Shown: in pieces, positions 58,166 to 64,000 of the stretch
Layout of the letters: the number at the start of each line of letters is the position of its first letter
How positions within the stretch are numbered: position 1 is the first letter of the stretch
NCBI RefSeq assembly: GCF_028553765.1
Contig: NZ_CP067134.1
Location: 1,779,001-1,843,000 of the forward strand
Direction: 5' to 3'
Length of the DNA stretch: 64,000 bases
DNA from: Paracoccus stylophorae
GTDB taxonomy: Bacteria > Pseudomonadota > Alphaproteobacteria > Rhodobacterales > Rhodobacteraceae
The notes under the pieces: generated by a model
Told to the model about the DNA's origin: nothing
What the model saw: only the letters and a program-made list of their open reading frames with translations
Databases searched by the model: none
Translations under genes and position numbers: made by a program

Positions 58166-58837
58166 TTGGACTGGCAGGCGCTTTTGCTGAACGACCGGGT
58201 CGCCGCCGCCCTTGTCACCGCGCTTGTGGGCGGTGGCGTGGTGGCGGCGGGCTGGTTCTGGACGCACGCCCTGTCCCGGCGGCGCGACAGGGTTCTGCGC
58301 GTCGAACAGGTGTCGGACATTCAGCGCGCGCTGCTGGCCGAAATCCGTGCCCATGTCGCCTCGCTGGAACATCAGAAGGCCGCCGACAACCGCGCGGCCA
58401 GCATGGCGCTGCGCGAAAGGCTGCTTGGCGATCAGCACGTGCCGATCCTGCCCCATGACGCCAATGACCGCATCTTCCGCGCCGTGGTCGAACAGGTGCA
58501 TATCCTGCCCCAGCACGTGATCGACCCGGTCGTGCGCTATTACCGGCTGATCGCGGTCCGGGTGGCGCTGGCGCAGGATATCCGCCGCAGCGCGCGGGCG
58601 CAGCCGGAACGCGCGGGCGAGATGCTGGACGATTATCTCAGCCTGACGGATGAGACGTTGCAGGCGGGAAATGTCGCGATGATGTTGCTGGGGGCAAGCC
58701 TGAAAGGCGGGGCGCCGGCGGTCCGGGCGCTGCTGAAGGCGTTGCAGGAACAGGAACGCGACGACGCGAATGCGGGGCCGGCCGATGGCCGCCCCGTCGA
58801 TCCTAGTAGAACACCTTCGGACCGGAGATCCCCTTGA
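58166..58837 (+). CDS. membrane-anchored hypothetical protein
   Basis: The protein has one N-terminal membrane helix (ALVTALVGGGVVAAGWFW) followed by a basic RRRDR stop-transfer and a mostly helical soluble domain of about 180 residues with coiled-coil-like heptads. From TTG 58166 (LDWQALLLND) it has 223 residues; a GTG at 58127 would add 13. No domain is recognised. It lies between pccA and mcm. Its 3' end overlaps the convergent 66-residue gene by 35 bases. Confidence 0.6.
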   Translation: MDWQALLLNDRVAAALVTALVGGGVVAAGWFWTHALSRRRDRVLRVEQVSDIQRALLAEIRAHVASLEHQKAADNRAASMALRERLLGDQHVPILPHDANDRIFRAVVEQVHILPQHVIDPVVRYYRLIAVRVALAQDIRRSARAQPERAGEMLDDYLSLTDETLQAGNVAMMLLGASLKGGAPAVRALLKALQEQERDDANAGPADGRPVDPSRTPSDRRSP

Positions 58838-59003
58838 TGGGCGGAAGACCGATCACCGCCGCAATCTCGTTCGAGTTGCTGGCTTTCAGCAGCCGCCGCA
58901 CCAATTCGTCGGTGGCGTCGGCCACCGCATCGCGCGGGCCGCGCGCCGGCCGGACGACGGGTTCGGGCGTGTCGATCTTGCGAAGTGCGGACTGCTTGGC
59001 CAT
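58803..59003 (-). CDS. small basic hypothetical protein (66 aa)
   Basis: AAAGGTGA lies 5 bases before ATG 59003 and the product has a basic, Pro-rich N-terminal third and a helical middle (AVADATDELVRRLLKASNSNEIAAVIGL). It is soluble and cytoplasmic, with no known motif. The good ribosome site and normal codon use support a real gene. It is 114 bases from the DUF4174 stop and probably transcribed with it. Confidence 0.6.
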   Translation of the reverse strand: MAKQSALRKIDTPEPVVRPARGPRDAVADATDELVRRLLKASNSNEIAAVIGLPPIKGISGPKVFY

Positions 59004-59117
59004 CGTTTCACCTTTCGACGTGACGGGAAGCCCCGAGGGCGTCCCTGCAATGAAGATAGGGCCTGACACGGGGTTTCGCAACAGAAACGACCGGCCAGCC
59101 AGCGGGTTCCGCCGCAT

Positions 59118-59636
59118 CTATTCGCCCAGATCGGCGCGCCCGATCTCTTGCCGGCGCAGCGGAAACTTGTCGATGGCCCGGCTGATTTCGCGCACGTCCC
59201 ACGGAAACGGCTTGCGCAGCTTGACCTGCCCGTCCTTGTCCATGATGACCAGCGAGAAGCCGCGCGGATGCAGCCGACGCCGCCACGCGCTGGCCGCCTC
59301 GGGGTCGGCATCGGTGATCACCACAACGTCGCGGTCGGCCAGCATCCGCGGCTGTTCGCGCAGCACCCGCATCTGCTGGCGGAAGGCCGGGTCTTCGGGC
59401 GTGTCCGAGAACACCACGATCGGGCGCGAGGTCCACAGGAAATCCTCGGGCTGGACCTCGCCCGCGCCATATACCAGCAATTCGGGGCGCGCGGGTGCGG
59501 GCGCGGACGGCGCGGGCATCTCTTCGGGGCTGACGGGGCGGGATTGCGGCACCTGGGGCGCGGTGGGCGGCGGCGCGTCGCGGGCCGGTCCCATGGCCGC
59601 AAGCGCCACCGCGAGAAACAGGAAATTCAACTTCAT
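59118..59636 (-). CDS. exported DUF4174 protein
   Basis: The 172-residue protein has a signal peptide (MKLNFLFLAVALAAMGPA), a Pro-rich linker (20-55) and a DUF4174 domain, seen as PELLVYGAG...RPIVVFSDTPEDPAFRQQM and ending ...IDKFPLRRQEI. The fold is thioredoxin-like by family description, without a CxxC. GAGGTG lies before ATG 59636. It is divergent from mcm, with starts 58 bases apart. The function is unknown. Confidence 0.82.
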   Translation of the reverse strand: MKLNFLFLAVALAAMGPARDAPPPTAPQVPQSRPVSPEEMPAPSAPAPARPELLVYGAGEVQPEDFLWTSRPIVVFSDTPEDPAFRQQMRVLREQPRMLADRDVVVITDADPEAASAWRRRLHPRGFSLVIMDKDGQVKLRKPFPWDVREISRAIDKFPLRRQEIGRADLGE

Positions 59637-59693
59637 GGGCACCTCATCCTGATCTGAATATAGGATGGCGCGGCCTTTGGGAAAGGACGGATC

Positions 59694-61829
59694 ATGACAA
59701 AACCGACGCTGGAGGATTGGCGCAAGCTGGCCCGGAAGGAACTGAAGGGCCGCGATCCCGACAGTCTGACATGGGACACGCTGGAAGGCATCGCGGTCAA
59801 GCCGCTTTATACGCGCGAGGATATGGCCGGGCTCGACCATCTGGACGGGCTGCCGGGCTTTGGCCCCTTCACCCGCGGGCCGCGCGCCACGATGTATGCG
59901 GGAAGGCCCTGGACGATCCGGCAATATGCCGGCTTCTCGACCGCCGAGGAATCGAACGCCTTCTATCGCCGCAACCTTGCCGCCGGCCAGCAGGGCGTGT
60001 CCGTCGCCTTCGACCTGGCCACCCATCGCGGCTATGACAGCGACCATCCGCGGGTCGAGGGCGATGTGGGCAAGGCCGGCGTCGCCATCGACAGCGTCGA
60101 GGACATGAAGATCCTGTTCGACGGCATCCCGCTGGATCAGGTCAGCGTCAGCATGACCATGAACGGCGCGGTGATCCCGATCCTGGCGAATTTCATCGTC
60201 GCGGGCGAGGAACAGGGCCATGACAGATCGGCGCTGTCCGGCACGATCCAGAACGACATCCTGAAAGAGTTCATGGTGCGGAATACCTATATCTATCCGC
60301 CCGAACCCAGCATGCGGATCATCTCGGACATCATCGAATACACGTCGAACCAGATGCCGCGCTTCAACAGCATCTCGATCTCGGGCTATCACATGCAGGA
60401 GGCCGGGGCGAACCTGGTGCAGGAGCTGGCCTATACGCTGGCCGACGGGCGCGAATATGTGCGCGCGGCGATTGCGGCGGGCATGGATGTCGATGCGTTC
60501 GCCGGGCGGCTGTCGTTCTTCTTCGCCATCGGCATGAATTTCTTCATGGAAATCGCGAAACTGCGGGCGGCGCGGCTGCTGTGGCACCGGATCATGTCCG
60601 AATTCGGCGCAAAGAAGCCCGGCAGCCTGATGCTGCGCACGCATTGCCAGACCTCGGGCGTCAGCTTGCAGGAACAGGACCCCTACAACAACGTCATCCG
60701 CACCGCGTATGAGGCGATGTCGGCAGCGCTTGGCGGCACGCAGTCGCTGCACACCAACGCGCTGGACGAGGCCATCGCCCTGCCCACCGATTTCAGCGCC
60801 CGGATCGCCCGCAACACGCAGCTGATCCTGCAGGAGGAAACCGGCATCACCCATGTCGTCGATCCGCTGGCCGGGTCCTATTACATCGAAAGCCTGACCG
60901 CCGAGCTGGCCGACAAGGCGTGGCAGCTGATCGAGGAGGTCGAGGAGATGGGCGGCATGACCAAGGCCGTCGCCGGCGGCATGCCGAAACTGCGCATCGA
61001 AGAGACGGCGGCGCGGCGTCAGGCCCTGATCGACCGGGGCGAGGATGTGATCGTCGGCGTCAACAAGTATCGCAAGGATCGCGAGGACCCGATCGACATT
61101 CTGGATGTGGACAACGTCAAGGTCAGGGACAGCCAGATCGCGCGGCTGGAAAAGATCCGCGCCAGCCGCGACGAGACGGCCTGTCAGGCGGCGCTGGACG
61201 AGCTGACGCGGCGCGCGGCCGAGGGCGGGAACCTGCTGGAGGCCGCGGTCGAGGCCGCCCGCGCCCGCGCAACCGTAGGAGAGATCAGCATGGCGATGGA
61301 AAAGCAATTCGGCCGTCACCGCGCCGAGGTGAAGACGCTGGCCGGCGTCTATGGCGCCGCCTATGAGGGCGACGAGGGGTTCGCGCAGATCCAGAAGGAC
61401 GTGGAGAGCTTCGCCGAGGAAGAAGGCCGCCGGCCGCGGATGCTGGTCGTCAAGATGGGCCAGGACGGGCATGATCGCGGCGCCAAGGTGATCGCCACCG
61501 CCTTTGCCGATATCGGCTTCGATGTCGATGTGGGTCCGCTGTTCCAGACGCCGGACGAGGCGGCGCAGGACGCGGTGGACAACGACGTGCATGTGGTGGG
61601 CATCAGTTCGCAGGCGGCCGGCCACAAGACGCTGGCACCCAAGCTGATCGAGGCGCTGAAGGCGCAGGGTGCGGGCGATATCCTGGTGATCTGCGGCGGC
61701 GTCATTCCGCAGCAGGATTACGATTTCCTGAAGAAGGCGGGCGTGAAGGCGATTTTCGGTCCGGGCACCAACATCCCCGCCGCCGCCGCCGACATCCTGC
61801 GGCTGATCCGCGAGACGCGGGCGGCCTGA
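59694..61829 (+). CDS. methylmalonyl-CoA mutase, single-chain
   Basis: This adenosylcobalamin enzyme isomerises methylmalonyl-CoA to succinyl-CoA, completing propionyl-CoA assimilation. The 711-residue chain has the TIM-barrel substrate domain (about 20-540) and the C-terminal B12 domain with [11 protein letters not shown] (DxHxxG, cobalt-binding His near residue 595) and GLDLGxx-type motifs later. It is the homodimeric ScpA type, not MutA/MutB. GGAAAGGACGG precedes ATG 59694. An intergenic repeat follows its stop. Confidence 0.96.
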   Translation: MTKPTLEDWRKLARKELKGRDPDSLTWDTLEGIAVKPLYTREDMAGLDHLDGLPGFGPFTRGPRATMYAGRPWTIRQYAGFSTAEESNAFYRRNLAAGQQGVSVAFDLATHRGYDSDHPRVEGDVGKAGVAIDSVEDMKILFDGIPLDQVSVSMTMNGAVIPILANFIVAGEEQGHDRSALSGTIQNDILKEFMVRNTYIYPPEPSMRIISDIIEYTSNQMPRFNSISISGYHMQEAGANLVQELAYTLADGREYVRAAIAAGMDVDAFAGRLSFFFAIGMNFFMEIAKLRAARLLWHRIMSEFGAKKPGSLMLRTHCQTSGVSLQEQDPYNNVIRTAYEAMSAALGGTQSLHTNALDEAIALPTDFSARIARNTQLILQEETGITHVVDPLAGSYYIESLTAELADKAWQLIEEVEEMGGMTKAVAGGMPKLRIEETAARRQALIDRGEDVIVGVNKYRKDREDPIDILDVDNVKVRDSQIARLEKIRASRDETACQAALDELTRRAAEGGNLLEAAVEAARARATVGEISMAMEKQFGRHRAEVKTLAGVYGAAYEGDEGFAQIQKDVESFAEEEGRRPRMLVVKMGQDGHDRGAKVIATAFADIGFDVDVGPLFQTPDEAAQDAVDNDVHVVGISSQAAGHKTLAPKLIEALKAQGAGDILVICGGVIPQQDYDFLKKAGVKAIFGPGTNIPAAAADILRLIRETRAA

Positions 61830-61850
61830 GCCGGTTGCGTCCCGCGAAAG

Positions 61851-61904
61851 CCGGGGGGCTGTCTGCCCCCCGGCCCCCCCGAGGATATTTGTCCCAAGGC
61901 AAAG
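61851..61904 (+). repeat. Rhodobacterales-type intergenic repeat, copy 2
   Basis: A perfect 9-bp GC stem (CCGGGGGGC/GCCCCCCGG, loop TGTCT) is followed by GGATATTTGTCCCAAGG. It lies 22 bases after mcm. The copy after ccmE has the same hairpin-plus-GGxTATTTG layout. Confidence 0.5.
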
Positions 61905-61931
61905 GGCATCGGGTGGGATTGCGGGGCTGCC

Positions 61932-63221
61932 TCAGACCTCTTCGATGCGCAGTTCGACCGGGTCGCTGACCAGAACCCCGGTGCGGGGCAGCGTCTGGAT
62001 CGCATAGTCGATCGCCTCGGGCGTGGTCTTGTGGGTGACGACCAGCACCGGCACGCTGGTGTCGCTGTGCTGTCCGTATTGCCGCATCCGGTCGATCGAG
62101 ATGCCGGCATCGCCCAGCACCGAGGCGACCTTGGCCAGCGCGCCGGGCTTGTCCTGCAATTCCAGCCGCATGTAATAGGCTGCGGGCACCGCCGTCCGGG
62201 CGGGACGCGCGGTCTTCAGCCTCGATGCGGGCTGGCCGAACATCGCCATGCGGACGCCGCGCGCGATTTCCACGATGTCGGACAGCACCGCGCTGGCGGT
62301 CGGGCCTTCGCCCGCCCCTGCCCCGCGCAGCACGATCTGGCCGACGCTGTCGCCTTCCAGCACCACCATGTTGGTGCCGCCGACCAGTTGCCCAAGCGGG
62401 CTGTCGGCGGGCACGAGGCAGGGCGACATGCGCTGTTCCAGCCCGCGCGCGGTCATCTGCGCGACCCCCAGAAGCTTGATGCGATAGCCCATGTCGGCGG
62501 CGCGGCGGATATCGTCGATGCTGACACGCTCGATCCCCTCGATCTCGACGGCGTCGAAATCGACCTGGGTGCCGAACGCGATGGCGGACAGGATCGCCAG
62601 CTTGTGGCTGGCGTCGATGCCGCCCACGTCAAGCTGCGGATCAGCCTCGAGATAGCCAAGCTGGCGGGCCTCTTCGAACACCGCCTCATAGGGCAGGCCG
62701 GCGCTTTCCATCCGCGTCAGGATATAGTTGCAGGTGCCGTTCATCACCCCCATGACGCGGCCGATATCGTTGCCGGCCAGCGATTCCGTCATCGTCTTGA
62801 TCACCGGGATGCCCCCGGCCACCGCAGCCTCGAACCGGATGACGCGGCCCAGATCCTCGGCCAGCAGCGCCAGATCCTGCCCGTGCATGGCCAGCAGCGC
62901 CTTGTTGGCGGTGACCACGTCCTTGCCGGCGCGCAACGCCGCCTGAATACTGTCGCGGGCGATGCCGTTATCGCCGCCGATCAGTTCGACATAAAGATCG
63001 ACGTCGTCGGCCGTCGCCACCGCCATAGGGTCGTCTTCCCACCGATAGGCGGACAGATCGGCGTCGCGGTTCTTCATCCGGTCGCGCGCGCTGACCGCGG
63101 TGATCGCAACCTCGCGCCCCGACCGCATCGCCAGCAGACCGGCATGTTTCTGAACGATCTTGACGACACCGATCCCGACGGTGCCAAGCCCGGCGATGCC
63201 CAAGCGGAGGGGGGACGACAT
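61932..63221 (-). CDS. hom: homoserine dehydrogenase
   Basis: The enzyme reduces aspartate semialdehyde to homoserine in the threonine/methionine pathway. The 429-residue protein has a Rossmann start (GIAGLGTVGIGVV), the NAD(P)-HSD domain with GVMNGTCNYILTRM, and a C-terminal ACT domain (about 350-425) for threonine feedback. AGAGG precedes ATG 63221. It is divergent from the sulfhydrylase gene over about 235 bases. Confidence 0.96.
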   Translation of the reverse strand: MSSPLRLGIAGLGTVGIGVVKIVQKHAGLLAMRSGREVAITAVSARDRMKNRDADLSAYRWEDDPMAVATADDVDLYVELIGGDNGIARDSIQAALRAGKDVVTANKALLAMHGQDLALLAEDLGRVIRFEAAVAGGIPVIKTMTESLAGNDIGRVMGVMNGTCNYILTRMESAGLPYEAVFEEARQLGYLEADPQLDVGGIDASHKLAILSAIAFGTQVDFDAVEIEGIERVSIDDIRRAADMGYRIKLLGVAQMTARGLEQRMSPCLVPADSPLGQLVGGTNMVVLEGDSVGQIVLRGAGAGEGPTASAVLSDIVEIARGVRMAMFGQPASRLKTARPARTAVPAAYYMRLELQDKPGALAKVASVLGDAGISIDRMRQYGQHSDTSVPVLVVTHKTTPEAIDYAIQTLPRTGVLVSDPVELRIEEV

Positions 63222-63455
63222 GAAGGCCTCTTTTCTGCGATTGCGCGGGGTGTTAGCGCGGCGGGGCCGATGTTGCAACGACGAAGGCGCGCCGGCTGGG
63301 GACGGGGCGGCGCGCGCCCTCAGCCGTCGTCGCCGTGGCCGACCGCATTGCATGCACCGGGGCCGCCCACGTCACCGTCGGACCGGGCCGCGAAAACGTC
63401 ATTGAAGCCATGCCCGCCGCGCGACTAGGCTGCGCGCAACCCAGACGGAGAGGAC

Positions 63456-64000
63456 CATGACCCAAGATCTCGATTTCGACACGCTGACCATCCACGCCGG
63501 CAGCGCGCCCGACCCCGCCACCGGCGCGCGGCAGACGCCGATCTATCAGACCACCTCGTATCAGTTCCGCGATGCCGAACATGCCGCGCGCCTGTTCGGC
63601 CTGCAGGAGGTCGGCTATATCTATTCGCGGCTGACGAACCCGACGGTCGCGGCGCTGCAAAGCCGTGTCGCCGCGCTGGAGGGCGGGGCGGGCGCGGTCT
63701 GCTGTTCCTCGGGTCACGCCGCGCAGATCCTGGCGCTGTTTCCGCTGATGGGTCCAGGCAAGAACATCATCGCCTCGACCCGGCTTTACGGCGGCACCGT
63801 GACCCAGTTCAGCCATACGATCCAGCGTTTCGGCTGGTCGGCGAAATTCGTCGATCTGGACGATCTGGATGCGCTGCGCGCGGCCATCGACGACGACACC
63901 CGCGCGATCTTCTGCGAATCGATCAGCAATCCGGGCGGATACGTGACCGATATTCCGGCGGTCGCCGAAATCGCCGATGCGGCGGGTATTCCGCTGATCG
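63456..64000 (+). CDS. metY: O-acetylhomoserine sulfhydrylase (partial, cut by window end)
   Basis: The first 181 residues are present. This Cys/Met-metabolism PLP enzyme has the N-terminal YQTTSYQFRDAEHAARLFGLQEVGYIYSR tract (split over residues about 31-60) and GGAGAVCCSSGHAAQ, typical of MetY, which makes homocysteine from O-acetylhomoserine and sulfide. GGAGAGGACC precedes ATG 63456. The PLP lysine lies beyond the window. Homoserine from the neighbouring dehydrogenase feeds this step after acetylation. Confidence 0.92.

Noticed and set aside
59637..61625. Upstream extension of the DUF4174 frame antisense to mcm
   Set aside because: The signal peptide and Shine-Dalgarno sequence define the start at 59636; the extension is antisense to mcm.

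Overview
This 64 kb, GC-rich window looks like a chromosomal segment of an alphaproteobacterium of the order Rhodobacterales, most likely Paracoccus or a close relative. The signs are the class I lysyl-tRNA synthetase, a CarD / 7Fe-ferredoxin / S4 / Suv3-like helicase block, an LsrB/VtlR-type LysR regulator, the propionyl-CoA carboxylase plus single-chain methylmalonyl-CoA mutase locus, and a lysis cassette of the kind used by Rhodobacterales gene transfer agents (GTA). Genes are tightly packed with many ATGA/GTGA overlaps. I see no rRNA, tRNA, CRISPR array, insertion sequence or integrase. Nearly all genes look intact; the first and last are cut by the window edges.

Layout. (1) 0-9.2 kb, minus strand: an acetate module with acs, a DUF4212 small subunit and Na+/solute symporter, a cyclic-nucleotide/CBS/nucleotidyltransferase protein, a small membrane protein, a single-domain response regulator, and a membrane sensor fused to a DEDDh exonuclease. 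(2) 9.2-16 kb: a beta-helix 'pectate lyase-like' protein, lysS, a TerB-like protein, dacB and nadD. (3) 16-19.7 kb: cyclic-di-GMP genes. An HNOBA-GGDEF cyclase is translationally coupled to an H-NOX-like protein that lacks the heme ligand. DUF3572 follows, then a PleD-like cyclase with degenerate receiver domains. (4) 19.8-26.8 kb: DUF983, NUDIX and enoyl-CoA hydratase genes, ccmH, ccmF, a GTA-type holin/endolysin pair preceded by a perfect TTAA-N7-TTAA CtrA box, ccmE and murI. (5) 26.9-31.6 kb: a fused indolepyruvate ferredoxin oxidoreductase, the divergent LsrB/VtlR-type regulator, and a predicted sRNA downstream of it (5' hairpin, CU-rich single-stranded stretch, Rho-independent terminator).

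(6) 31.7-42 kb: purL, ispDF, pgpA, cinA, threonine aldolase, ycgN, ribF, a MaoC dehydratase, a HAD phosphatase, Mn-dependent pyrophosphatase, carD and fdxA. (7) 42-52.7 kb: S4 protein, helicase, TPR protein, SCP2 protein, alpha/beta hydrolase, corC, ybeY, phoH, mlaF, mlaE and alr. (8) 52.8-61.9 kb: the propionyl-CoA to succinyl-CoA locus (pccB, pccA, mcm), with three small lipoproteins and several unknown genes inserted and a TTTGCAAA palindrome upstream of pccB. (9) 61.9-64 kb: homoserine dehydrogenase and a truncated O-acetylhomoserine sulfhydrylase gene.

The most interesting signals are the sensor-exonuclease in the acetate module, the apparently heme-less H-NOX/cyclase pair beside a phosphorylation-defective PleD, the CtrA-boxed lysis cassette inside the cytochrome c maturation genes, and the unannotated sRNA beside the LysR gene. 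All family assignments were made by reading motifs; no database search was run.
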